13,106 nt of DNA from CAYVOX01 sp964453035. GTDB taxonomy: Bacteria > Chloroflexota > Anaerolineae > Anaerolineales > Anaerolineaceae. The DNA lies in NCBI GenBank assembly GCA_964453035.1, contig CAYVOX010000092.1, forward strand, positions 1-13,106. The letters run 5' to 3'. This document shows, in pieces, positions 5,998 to 13,106 of this stretch (the stretch's first letter is position 1; each line of letters starts with the position of its first letter). Below the pieces are notes generated by a model. The model was given only the letters and a program-made list of their open reading frames with translations, was not told where the DNA came from and ran no database searches. The position numbers and the translations under genes were made by a program.

Positions 5998-6285
5998 ATG
6001 GACACTGAAAAATGGGAATACACCACTCTGCTGGTCTCCGCTAACATTGATGCCCCCGGCGTGCGGGATTACCTGGCAACCAGGTATCCCGGCTGGAAGC
6101 CCGCGGTTTATTCGCCCGAATCGCTGGACGTCTTTCTGAACGAACTGGGCGAAAAGGGCTGGGAACTGGTGCACATGCAGCCGGTGGCCGGGGTGGGCAC
6201 CAACCGCGACATCAATTTTCCGGGAACCTTGAACCTGTTCAGCAACACCTTCTTTTGCGTTCTCAAACGCAGAAAAGCAGCCTGA
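5998..6285 (+). CDS. DUF4177-like small protein
   Basis: This is a 95-aa soluble protein. It begins with KWEYTTLLV, then contains LDVFLNELGEKGWELVHM at about residues 44-61, and ends with a strand FFCVLKRRK. This strand - 'LN.LG..GWELV' helix - strand plan is typical of DUF4177, a small alpha/beta family of unknown role. It has about 35 more residues than the shortest members, lying between strand 1 and the helix. The start is ATG 5998, with GGAGGG at 5984-5989 and 8 nt of spacing. A longer frame starting at 5785 lies inside the DinB gene and is not supported. The gene has its own promoter at 5939. Confidence 0.75.
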   Translation: MDTEKWEYTTLLVSANIDAPGVRDYLATRYPGWKPAVYSPESLDVFLNELGEKGWELVHMQPVAGVGTNRDINFPGTLNLFSNTFFCVLKRRKAA

Positions 6286-6343
6286 GTTCAGACAACCGCA
6301 CCACAAAATTCTCACAACGACACTCCCTGAAAGCGAGGGCACC

Positions 6344-6910
6344 ATGGCTGAAATCTACGTCAGCACGGATATCGAGGCGGATGGACCGATTCCGGGGCCG
6401 TATTCGATGCTGAGCTTTGCCTCGGCGGCGTTGACGGCTGAGAAGCAGGTGCTGGGCACCTTCAGTGCCAACCTGGAGTTGCTGCCCGGCGCCCAAGGCC
6501 ACCCGGATACGATGGCCTGGTGGAAAAAGCACCCGCAGGCCTGGGCTGCCAGCCGCAAAGACCTTCAGCCGCCCCAAGAGGCTATGAAAGCCTACGCCGA
6601 TTGGCTTAACAGCCTGCCCGGAACGCCTATTTTTGTGGCCTACCCCGCCACTTACGACTTCATGTTTGTGTACTGGTACCTGATGCGCTTCAACGGCTGC
6701 AGCCCGTTCAGGCACCGCGGGTTGGATATCCGCTCCTATGCCATGGCGGCCCTGCGGCTGGAATTCTCGGAGTCGCACAAGGGCAATATGCTGCCAGAGT
6801 GGTTTGAAGATTTGCCGCACACCCACACCGCGCTGGATGACGCCCTGGAACAGGGCATGTGGTTCATTAACTTGCTCAATCACAACTTAAAAAAGGCAGG
6901 CGCCCAATGA
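6344..6910 (+). CDS. DEDDh-type 3'-5' exonuclease
   Basis: This 188-aa protein carries the acidic residues of the DEDD/RNase T superfamily: Asp9 and Glu11 in STDIEADG, Asp105 in the TYDFMF segment, and His161 with Asp166 in HTALDDA, which is the h-subtype signature HxAxxD. Such enzymes remove nucleotides from 3' ends of RNA or DNA using two metal ions. The length is that of a stand-alone nuclease domain and no accessory domain is present. The architecture resembles the Rv2179c-like exoribonuclease group, but this is recalled similarity only. The start is ATG 6344, with GAGGG at 6335-6339. Its stop overlaps the start of the hydrolase gene (ATGA, 6907-6910), so the two are translationally coupled. 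Why a nuclease heads this metabolic-looking operon is unclear. Confidence 0.8.
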   Translation: MAEIYVSTDIEADGPIPGPYSMLSFASAALTAEKQVLGTFSANLELLPGAQGHPDTMAWWKKHPQAWAASRKDLQPPQEAMKAYADWLNSLPGTPIFVAYPATYDFMFVYWYLMRFNGCSPFRHRGLDIRSYAMAALRLEFSESHKGNMLPEWFEDLPHTHTALDDALEQGMWFINLLNHNLKKAGAQ

Positions 6911-8034
6911 CCAAAGCCTACGCGCACCTCGGAATCTACAGCGACTGGGTGGATGCCGCCCGGGCGCAGCAGCCCCTCTTCCCACTGGCCAAACCGGGCG
7001 CAGAAACTCAGCAGGCGCTGCGCCAGGCGCTGGGCTTCTGCAACCTGCCCGAGCAGCCCGCCGAGGCGCGCATTGAACAGCGCTGGGTGCGCGACGGCGT
7101 AGCCGGGGAAGTGGTTTCCTACTCGGTGGGGTTTGGCCCGCGCACGCAGGCCTACCTGCTCAAGCCCGAGGGCGCAACCGGTCCCCTGCCGGGCGTGCTG
7201 GCCCTGCACGACCACGGGGGTTATAAGTTCTACGGCAAGGAGAAAATTGCGGACGGTCCCGATGGTGAACTGCCCGGCCTGCAGGCTCACCGCCAGCGCG
7301 CTTACGGCGGGCGGGCTTTTGCCAACGCCCTGGCGCGCGAGGGCTTTGCCGTGCTGGTCAACGACGTGTTCCTGTGGGGCAGCCGCGGCTTCCCGCTGCA
7401 GACAATGCTCGAGGGAATCGGCGACACGCCCATAGATGCCGGGCGCTACGCCGAGCAGCCCCCGGAAATTGCCCTGTACAACGCAGCCGCCTTCGCCCAC
7501 GAGCATTTCGCCGCCAAGTATTGCAACCTGCTGGGCACCAACCTGGCCGGGGTGGTGGCCTATGAAGACCGCGTGGCGCTCAATGTCCTGCTTTCCAGGC
7601 CGGATGTGCGTCCCGGGTGGGCAGGGTGCGTGGGGCTTTCCGGTGGGGGCAACCGGGCGGTGCTGCTGCAGGCCAGTTATGACCAGCTGAAAGCCTGCGT
7701 GGTGGTGGGGCTGATGACCACCTACGAGGGGTTGCTGGATCACAACATGTCGCACACGTGGATGCTCTTTCCCAGCCTGTGGGCGCGCCACGGCGATTGG
7801 CCGGATATTGCCGCCTGCCGGGCACCTTCTCCGCTGCTGGTGCAATACGATGAAGAAGACCAGCTGTTCACGCCGGAGGGCATGCGGGCCGCCCACGCGC
7901 GCCTGCAGGCGCATTACCGCTCCGCTGGCGCGCCGCAGGCTTACCGCGGCGAGTTCTACCCCGGCCCGCATAAATTTGACCTGGAGATGCAGGCTTCCGC
8001 CTTTGGCTGGCTTTTATCCCAGGCCCGCCTGTGA
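6907..8034 (+). CDS. Alpha/beta hydrolase, acetylxylan esterase / dienelactone hydrolase-like
   Basis: This 375-aa protein is predicted to be a cytoplasmic ester hydrolase, as there is no signal peptide. The oxyanion motif HDHGG lies at residues 101-105. The nucleophile is Ser245 in GLSGGG (G-x-S-x-G). The acid is probably Asp315 or Asp318 in QYDEEDQLF, and the base is His355 in GPHKFD. The ~100-residue N-terminal extension before the core sheet and a large insert at 105-140 are as in acetylxylan-esterase-like members of the dienelactone hydrolase clan. It overlaps the exonuclease by 4 bp at the start. It ends within 4 bp of, or 29 bp before, the next gene, depending on that gene's start. The context with two UroD-fold proteins suggests it releases or trims a small ester or lactone substrate for them, which is inference. 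Confidence 0.85.
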   Translation: MTKAYAHLGIYSDWVDAARAQQPLFPLAKPGAETQQALRQALGFCNLPEQPAEARIEQRWVRDGVAGEVVSYSVGFGPRTQAYLLKPEGATGPLPGVLALHDHGGYKFYGKEKIADGPDGELPGLQAHRQRAYGGRAFANALAREGFAVLVNDVFLWGSRGFPLQTMLEGIGDTPIDAGRYAEQPPEIALYNAAAFAHEHFAAKYCNLLGTNLAGVVAYEDRVALNVLLSRPDVRPGWAGCVGLSGGGNRAVLLQASYDQLKACVVVGLMTTYEGLLDHNMSHTWMLFPSLWARHGDWPDIAACRAPSPLLVQYDEEDQLFTPEGMRAAHARLQAHYRSAGAPQAYRGEFYPGPHKFDLEMQASAFGWLLSQARL

Positions 8035-8063
8035 CCGCTTACCACGCAATCCCCGGAGAAAAC

Positions 8064-9326
8064 ATGTCCGTAATCGTCGAGTCGTTTTCGCTCGCCGACC
8101 GCGACGTTCTGCGCCGCCTGGCCGGGGAGCTGGCCGGAATCGCCGCCCTGCCCACCCAGCAGGCCAGGGCGTTGGACTGGCGCCACCTGAACAACCTGCA
8201 AACAACCCGCCCGCTGGTGTGGATCACCGAACTGCCCTGGCATGAAATGGACGTGACCGGGGAATTAACCCTGCAGGCTGAGCATCCCGCGGCGCGGCAG
8301 GTTGAGCAGAACCTGCGCCGCACGCTGTACCAGTGGCGCCATCTCCCCGCGGATATGGTGATTGACGACTGGCTGGGTTCTCCGCTGGTGATTGAGGACA
8401 GCGGCTTTGGCATTGAAGAGCAGGTCAGCCTGATTCGCCAGGACGAGGCCAGCGATATTGCTTCGCGCGAGTTCACCCCCCAGCTTGACAGCGAGGCGGA
8501 TATCCAGAAGATTAAGGATCCCGTCCTGCGCCTGGATACCGAAGCCAGCCAGCGCGCTTACCTGGCGCTGGCGCAGGCCGTCGGCGATCTATTGCCGGTG
8601 CGCCAGGTGGGCATCGTCCACAAATGGTTTGCGCCGTGGGATGAGCTGATTCGTTGGTGGCACCCGCAAAAAGCCCTGGTGGATTTGATCGAGCGCCCCG
8701 CGCTGGTGCATGCCGCAATCGAGCGCCTGATCCAGGCGCATCTTTCGCGGTTGCGCCAGTGGCGTGAACTGAACGTGCTTTCCTACACCGGCGGGAATCA
8801 CCGGGTGGGATCTGGCGGGCCGGGCATCGCCGACGACCTGCCCGCGCCGGGTTTTGACCCCTGCCAGGTGCGCACGCTGGATCAATGGGGCTGCTCGACC
8901 CCGCAAATCTTCTCAGATGTTTCGCCAAAAATGCACGCCGAGTTCGCGCTGGATTATGAAATTCGCTGGTTGAGCCAGTTTGGGCTGAACTATTACGGCT
9001 GCTGCGATGCGCTGCATAAAAAAATTCACCTGCTCCGGCGCATTCCCAAGCTGCGCAAGGTTTCCGTCAGTCCGTGGGCTGACCCTCAAAAGATGGCTGA
9101 GGGCATCGGACAGGAGGTGGTGCTTTCATATAAGCCTAATCCCTCCATTTTTGCCGAGGAGGGGTTTAACCTGCCCGCCGCTCGCCGCGCGCTGGAACAT
9201 GCCCTGGAGCAGATGCGCGGCTGTAACGTTGAAATCATCATGAAGGATATCAGCACGGTGCGCCGAGACCCCCGGCGGCTGTGGCAGTGGGCCGAGATGG
9301 CGGTGGATGTGGCGCATGCGCAGTAA
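8064..9326 (+). CDS. UroD-superfamily protein A (Cys-Cys-x3-His variant)
   Basis: This 420-aa protein has the overall layout of uroporphyrinogen-decarboxylase-like proteins. It begins with a conserved block around WRHLNNLQTTRPLVWITELPW. A C-terminal barrel section follows, with YYGCCDALHKK (310-320), then RRIPKLRKVSVSPWAD and SYKPNP. Where methyltransferase relatives have H-x-C, this one has Cys313-Cys314 and His318, so a metal or cobamide site of another kind is possible. The arginine/aspartate layout of true UroD was not recognised, so a heme-pathway role is unlikely. The start is ATG 8064, with GGAG at 8055-8058. GTG 8031 would overlap the hydrolase stop (GTGA) and add 11 residues, and it remains a credible coupled start. 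The 3' end overlaps protein B by up to 20 bp. Confidence 0.8.
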   Translation: MSVIVESFSLADRDVLRRLAGELAGIAALPTQQARALDWRHLNNLQTTRPLVWITELPWHEMDVTGELTLQAEHPAARQVEQNLRRTLYQWRHLPADMVIDDWLGSPLVIEDSGFGIEEQVSLIRQDEASDIASREFTPQLDSEADIQKIKDPVLRLDTEASQRAYLALAQAVGDLLPVRQVGIVHKWFAPWDELIRWWHPQKALVDLIERPALVHAAIERLIQAHLSRLRQWRELNVLSYTGGNHRVGSGGPGIADDLPAPGFDPCQVRTLDQWGCSTPQIFSDVSPKMHAEFALDYEIRWLSQFGLNYYGCCDALHKKIHLLRRIPKLRKVSVSPWADPQKMAEGIGQEVVLSYKPNPSIFAEEGFNLPAARRALEHALEQMRGCNVEIIMKDISTVRRDPRRLWQWAEMAVDVAHAQ

Positions 9327-10308
9327 AACGCTCATCCAGCGCGTGCTGGCTTTTGATCGTCCCGGGCGCATCGGGCTGGATTTTAACCCGCCCCACGCCA
9401 GCGATATCGCCGTCCGCCCGGTGACGCGCTTTATCCAGACGCCTTTCAGCGCGTGGGGCCGGCATGCCCCCCTGCTGGGCCAGGTGCCCAACTTCGATGG
9501 CGACCTGATGCAGGACCCTTACGGCGTGATTTTCGGCAGGCTGGACTATTATTCAAAGGGCGAGCCGGTCAAAGGCCCGCTGGAGGACGGCTGGGAGGCG
9601 CTGGAAAGCTACACCCTGCCGCAAATCCACCCCCTCCCGCCGCCGGTCAACGATCCGCACGCGGATAAATTCATCCTCGGGCAGATTGGCAGCCCGTTCT
9701 CAATCATGCGCAGCCTGCGGCGCATGGATAACCTTTTCACCGACCTGTATGACGCGCCCGGGCAGGTGGCGCGGCTGGCGCAGATGGTGCAGGCCTACTG
9801 CGTTGAGCAAATCACCTGCGCGGCACGCGCCAGTTGCGACGGCGTGGTGATCTATGATGACTGGGGCACGCAAACCGCGCTGCTCATCAGCCCGCGCCTG
9901 TGGCGGAAGTTTTTCTTACCCCTCTACGCCAGCCTGGTGGCTGCGGCACACGCCAGCGGGTTGAAGTTTTTCATGCACTCATGCGGCTACGTCCTGCCCA
10001 TTATTGCCCCGCTGATTGAAGCCGGGGTGGATGCCTTCAACTTTGACCAGCCCGAGCTGGTGGGGGTGGAGCGCCTCGCGGCTGAGTTTGGCGGGCGGGT
10101 AACCTTCTGGTGCCCGGTGGATATCCAGAAGGTGATGCCTGGCGGGCAGCGCCCGGAAATTGAGGCCAGCGCGCGCGCCATGCTGCGCGGCTTCCACCGC
10201 TGTGGGGGGTTTATCGCCAAGGATTACCCGCAGTGGGAGGCCGTCAACGTTGCCGAGGACTGGGCACAGTGGGCGCGCGAGGTGTTCCTGCGCGAGGGCA
10301 GCGTGTGA
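9307..10308 (+). CDS. UroD-superfamily protein B with methyltransferase-like zinc site
   Basis: This 333-aa TIM-barrel protein of the uroporphyrinogen decarboxylase superfamily contains MHSCG, giving His224 and Cys226, followed by Cys299 in HRCGG. This H-x-C...C pattern with about 73 residues of spacing matches the zinc ligands of corrinoid-dependent methyltransferases such as MtaA and MtbA. In those, the zinc activates a thiol (coenzyme M) as methyl acceptor. The strand IEAGVDAFNFDQPEL (238-251) and FWCPVDIQKVMPGG (267-280) are typical of the group. No corrinoid protein lies in the window. ATG 9307 overlaps protein A by 20 bp. ATG 9316 (MRSKTL) is also possible, and neither has a strong Shine-Dalgarno site, so coupling is likely. 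It is the last gene of the run. Confidence 0.85.
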   Translation: MWRMRSKTLIQRVLAFDRPGRIGLDFNPPHASDIAVRPVTRFIQTPFSAWGRHAPLLGQVPNFDGDLMQDPYGVIFGRLDYYSKGEPVKGPLEDGWEALESYTLPQIHPLPPPVNDPHADKFILGQIGSPFSIMRSLRRMDNLFTDLYDAPGQVARLAQMVQAYCVEQITCAARASCDGVVIYDDWGTQTALLISPRLWRKFFLPLYASLVAAAHASGLKFFMHSCGYVLPIIAPLIEAGVDAFNFDQPELVGVERLAAEFGGRVTFWCPVDIQKVMPGGQRPEIEASARAMLRGFHRCGGFIAKDYPQWEAVNVAEDWAQWAREVFLREGSV

Positions 10309-10687
10309 TTTTTGACAGAATATCCGGATGAAAAGGAAGAAAATCTAAACACCTGCGTCCTCGCAGGCTGAGGAGACCTCTACCTCACCCGTAATTCCCT
10401 TCTCCGCTTCCTCTACACCTTTCGCGCCCGCATGCATACCCGCAGACGCCCTGCGCCCACGCCCGAAAAACAGGGAAGAGTGTCAGCGACCCTCAACACC
10501 TTTCTTTTCCGCCATTCTTCCCAAAATCTGATACCGCAAATGATGATACCTTTGTAAAAAGAGGGGATAATTATCTTTACTTCTGCCAGAAGGTGTATTT
10601 TTAGCCGGGTAGTTGCTGGAAAATTAATCCTTTTGGAATCTCATAAAGATCCCTGGCAATGAAGCATCCATGGGGAGGAATATGGTG
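10309..10687. other. Non-coding gap and composition boundary
   Basis: About 380 bases lie between the UroD-like operon and the membrane/ATPase pair. No credible gene is seen. A hairpin CCTGCG/CGCAGG (10352-10357 with 10362-10367, loop TCCT) lies 44 nt after the UroD-B stop and lacks a T-run. Within this gap the sequence changes from GC-rich to clearly AT-richer. A TAATTA at 10568-10573 could serve as a weak -10 for the downstream genes, but no -35 or extended element supports it. The Shine-Dalgarno GGAGG of the next gene is at 10674-10678. Confidence 0.55.
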
Positions 10688-11305
10688 ATGAAAAATCGCA
10701 TATGGATTTGGGTAATTACTGTCTTACTGTTCACAATTCTTATTTGCATTGTCCTGATCTATCTGGGAAATTGGTTAGAAAGTATGTTTGGTTCGGCATC
10801 GAATTGGCCGATGGCCTTCCTGGCCGAACTGCTGGCAAACTTCATTATCGTGTTTGTCGGGTTTATGTTGGTCAATGTTTATTGGACAAAAATTCAGGAA
10901 GAGAAAAAACATAAGGATAAAGATAAATTCTTCAGAGACCTCCTTCAGACGTTGAAAACCTCGGTTGACAAAGCCAACGAACTCATGAAGGTAAATTATC
11001 AATCCAAAAAAGATGTGACTGAACGAGATCAATTATTTAAGAACGAATGGGAAAAAGTGAAAAGCCTGGCAACCATCATCAATGAATTCGTTGCTTCAAA
11101 CCATGATATCAGTTCGTGGACTTTCAAAGGCTGGACGTTCTTCATCACGGAAATTAAACCCGAGGTTGACCGCAGCTCAAAGGAAATTTCAGACGGAGAA
11201 ATCAGAGCGTTAGCGTTGGAAATACCTGCCTGGCTCAGAAGAATTTCTGAGAAAACGCAACAATTAATGGAAAATATCCAACAGTGGGAGCAGGCAAACA
11301 AATGA
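10688..11305 (+). CDS. Two-TM membrane protein with long helical cytoplasmic tail
   Basis: This 205-aa protein is not recognised as any named family. Two hydrophobic segments, at about residues 5-27 and 43-65, form a membrane hairpin. The short loop between them is likely outside and the rest inside, because the sequence after TM2 is strongly basic (KIQEEKKHKDKDK). Residues 70-135 and 180-205 are charged and predicted to be helical or coiled coil. Start choice: GGAGG at 10674-10678 serves ATG 10682 (3 nt), GTG 10685 (6 nt) or ATG 10688 (9 nt). I chose 10688 but the others are nearly equal. The stop overlaps the ATPase start (ATGA), so the products are made together and may form a complex at the membrane. 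Base composition is AT-richer than upstream genes, suggesting transfer. Confidence 0.75.
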   Translation: MKNRIWIWVITVLLFTILICIVLIYLGNWLESMFGSASNWPMAFLAELLANFIIVFVGFMLVNVYWTKIQEEKKHKDKDKFFRDLLQTLKTSVDKANELMKVNYQSKKDVTERDQLFKNEWEKVKSLATIINEFVASNHDISSWTFKGWTFFITEIKPEVDRSSKEISDGEIRALALEIPAWLRRISEKTQQLMENIQQWEQANK

Positions 11306-13106
11306 AACTCGATACGATCCTCGGTGACATGATTGTAGCAAGTCAGCCGAACAATCCGGAGTGGGATTTTACTGCTCTGGCGGGCGATATCTTTCCCCAC
11401 TATGAATCAGGGAAGGAAAATAACGGATATGAATATATTCCCAGCAATGACCCGGTGGTTGATAATGACCTGGCCAGTAAATTGGGCTATGAAGCCGGTG
11501 CATTAGAAATCGGCAGTTTTGAAAGAAAGTTGCTGTGGGAATTTGTCAATGATAAGGAGCGCTTTTTTTGCCTTGTGGGTCACATGGGGAGCGGCAAGAG
11601 TTCGACCCTCAATCACATCATGGAGATCCTGAAGCGTGGAAAATGCGCTAATTGCTGGGGAGAAACCGATGAATGTCATCACAAGCGGATTGTTCTGATT
11701 GATTTTGCAAAAGATGAATTTCCTTCTGGCGAGAGAAATGCGCGTGACAGCCTGGCCAGGATGTTGTTCCTCAAACTTAAACATACCCTCGAAGATTGCA
11801 GCGTTATCTCCGATGAAGAAGAATTCACGCTTTTCTGGAATGCAGAAGTCATCAAAGTTAAGGACCCTCGAAATGGCAACCGGGTTTTCGAAGAAATCAG
11901 AGAAGCCCTTTCCAAAATTGATATTAATCGCCCTGAACAGCTCCTGGAAGGTTCACCGGATGACATTAAAAAGAGGAAGTCCATCAGGGAGGAGATTATT
12001 GGCAGAGATGTGTACCTGGCTCTCAAATATTACTTCTGCCTGTGGAATTTTGTATTGGCGCGCAAGTTTGATGGCGTTGAAGAAAATCTGATTATTTTCT
12101 TCGATAATATTGACCATAAATCCCCATCAGTTCAATCTGCATTCGTGCAACTGATCGACACGTACGCAACCAGGCCTGGCCCTCGGATTATCATCGCGCT
12201 GAGGCCTGAGACGATTCAAACCCACCATATTATCAGGGGCAAAAATTTTATCGGTGGAATGCTGCAGGACGGCACCAAACCGATTAAAGTGATTTTGCAT
12301 TTTCTCAAGAAGTTCGTAAGAGAAAAGAGGGTCTATTACGACAAAAAGCTTTTTTCTCCTGAAAAGATTGATTCACTGGCTGAATATTTTACCCAGCTCA
12401 TTCGGATTATCGAAACCAGGCAGGATGATCAAATTTTTACATTTTTTGAGAATACCTGCGGTCCAAGTATTCGACTGGCTTTGAAAATTGCGGAAGGTTT
12501 TCTCACACTCAGCGAGGAGACGGTAAGCGATATAAAAACCAGGCGCGACCTCAGAATCCACCATGTCATTAAAAGATTGTTCCTGCGTAAGGATCCGATT
12601 TTTTCATTAGTCAAAACCTCTAAGAAAGAATTCGAACCCTTTAATAATGTATTTAGAGTTGATGATTTCAGAGAAGGTGGGGGATTATTGGTCAAAACCA
12701 GGATATTACAAATCCTCAGAAATAGCGAATTTGAGGGCGTTGAGTTGCGTGAGTTGCGGGCTGCGCTCAGTCCCTTCAACTATACGGAAACAGATTTAAT
12801 CCGTACTGCGATTAATGAACTGCTAATGGTTTTTTGTCAGTTGATCCGCTCCACGGATAGAGATGGATTTCTGACTGAGGAGGAATTCCAGGGGTCAGGG
12901 AGTTCGAGAATCTGGATTACAAAAATTGGGATTGGCTACCTAAACCTGATTGAAATCTATGATTATGTAGAAACCCTGATGTATGATTGCCGGGTGCCCA
13001 GAAGCCATTTCTCCACAGGCAGAGATATCAAGATAATGACGAATCACCTGCTCTATCTGTTTCAATTTGTTGAAATTTTGTGTCTTCAGGATATTGAGGA
13101 GATTAA
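11302..13106 (+). CDS. P-loop ATPase with Cys/His insert and winged-helix region (partial, runs off the window)
   Basis: The frame is open for 601 codons to the last base with no stop, so the C-terminus is missing. Walker A is GHMGSGKS (93-100). Walker B is LIIFFDNID (263-271), with Asp268 and Asp271. ALRPET (299-304) at the end of the next strand looks like a sensor region. This is an AAA/STAND-like core of uncertain family. Directly after the Walker A helix is a Cys/His cluster (C115-x2-C118, C125-H126-H127) that could bind zinc. Residues about 465-550 resemble a winged helix: LQILRNS, LRELRAAL, then ETDLIRTAINELL, and a wing RIWITKIGIGYLNL. Start ATG 11302 overlaps the upstream stop by 4 bp. 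A role in phage defence or signalling with the membrane protein is inference from architecture and context only. Confidence 0.8.
   Translation, partial: MKLDTILGDMIVASQPNNPEWDFTALAGDIFPHYESGKENNGYEYIPSNDPVVDNDLASKLGYEAGALEIGSFERKLLWEFVNDKERFFCLVGHMGSGKSSTLNHIMEILKRGKCANCWGETDECHHKRIVLIDFAKDEFPSGERNARDSLARMLFLKLKHTLEDCSVISDEEEFTLFWNAEVIKVKDPRNGNRVFEEIREALSKIDINRPEQLLEGSPDDIKKRKSIREEIIGRDVYLALKYYFCLWNFVLARKFDGVEENLIIFFDNIDHKSPSVQSAFVQLIDTYATRPGPRIIIALRPETIQTHHIIRGKNFIGGMLQDGTKPIKVILHFLKKFVREKRVYYDKKLFSPEKIDSLAEYFTQLIRIIETRQDDQIFTFFENTCGPSIRLALKIAEGFLTLSEETVSDIKTRRDLRIHHVIKRLFLRKDPIFSLVKTSKKEFEPFNNVFRVDDFREGGGLLVKTRILQILRNSEFEGVELRELRAALSPFNYTETDLIRTAINELLMVFCQLIRSTDRDGFLTEEEFQGSGSSRIWITKIGIGYLNLIEIYDYVETLMYDCRVPRSHFSTGRDIKIMTNHLLYLFQFVEILCLQDIEEI

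Noticed and set aside
6880..7971. 363-codon minus-strand frame opposite the hydrolase gene
   Set aside because: The plus strand shows a full catalytic triad and ATGA coupling. The antisense frame has no recognisable motif or start signal.
8064..10308. Heme biosynthesis uroporphyrinogen decarboxylase (hemE) for either UroD-like protein
   Set aside because: Protein B carries the HxC...C zinc pattern of methyltransferases, protein A has a CCx3H variant and lacks recognisable UroD active-site blocks, and no other heme gene is present.
10352..10367. Strong terminator after the UroD-like operon
   Set aside because: The stem is only 6 bp and no T-run follows, so it is mentioned only as a weak hairpin in the gap.
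11302..13106. KAP-family NTPase identity for the ATPase
   Set aside because: KAP proteins carry transmembrane segments inserted between Walker A and Walker B. The stretch between the two motifs here has no convincing TM pair, as the hydrophobic helix near residues 237-253 is short and contains charged residues.

Overview
This 13.1 kb window looks like a piece of a moderately GC-rich bacterial chromosome. It is most likely Chloroflexota (Anaerolineae-like). The hints are a lipoprotein whose signal peptide runs into a V/T/P-rich linker (ending VVVTTTPIPTATHTPVP), a DUF4386-type membrane protein, and palindrome-rich intergenic DNA. The assignment is inference, because no rRNA or species-specific marker is present. 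All genes are on the + strand.

Layout. Positions 1-345 hold no convincing gene. They carry a 28-bp perfect direct repeat, each copy followed by a palindrome, plus further hairpins. An extended -10 promoter leads into a lipoprotein of unknown function (379-1635). Next comes a second, consensus extended -10, a roughly 100-nt leader with a terminator-like hairpin, and a CsdA/DeaD-type DEAD-box RNA helicase with a DbpA-like C-terminal domain (1761-3434). After a 268-bp gap follow small genes with separate promoters: a six-TM DUF4386-like protein (3703-4380), a 104-aa putative zinc-ribbon protein that may be leaderless (4481-4795), an Rnk-type GreA/B-fold regulator (4948-5361), a DinB-like protein (5405-5911) and a DUF4177-like small protein (5998-6285).

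Positions 6344-10308 form a tight four-gene run with overlapping or nearly overlapping ends. It contains a DEDDh-type 3'-5' exonuclease, an alpha/beta hydrolase resembling acetylxylan esterases and dienelactone hydrolases, and two different uroporphyrinogen-decarboxylase-fold proteins. The second of these keeps the His-x-Cys...Cys zinc site of corrinoid methyltransferases (MtaA/MtbA type). The first has a Cys-Cys-x3-His sequence instead. Together they suggest an uncharacterised methyl-transfer or catabolic pathway rather than heme synthesis.

After about 370 bp without genes the base composition becomes clearly AT-richer. Here begins a translationally coupled pair: a protein with two TM segments and a helical cytoplasmic tail (10688-11305), and a P-loop ATPase of at least 601 residues (11302 to beyond the window edge). 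The ATPase has a Cys/His cluster just after Walker A and a probable winged helix near its C-terminal part. This pair looks like a horizontally acquired accessory module, possibly for defence or signalling, and is the most likely place for an undescribed system. It is cut by the window edge.
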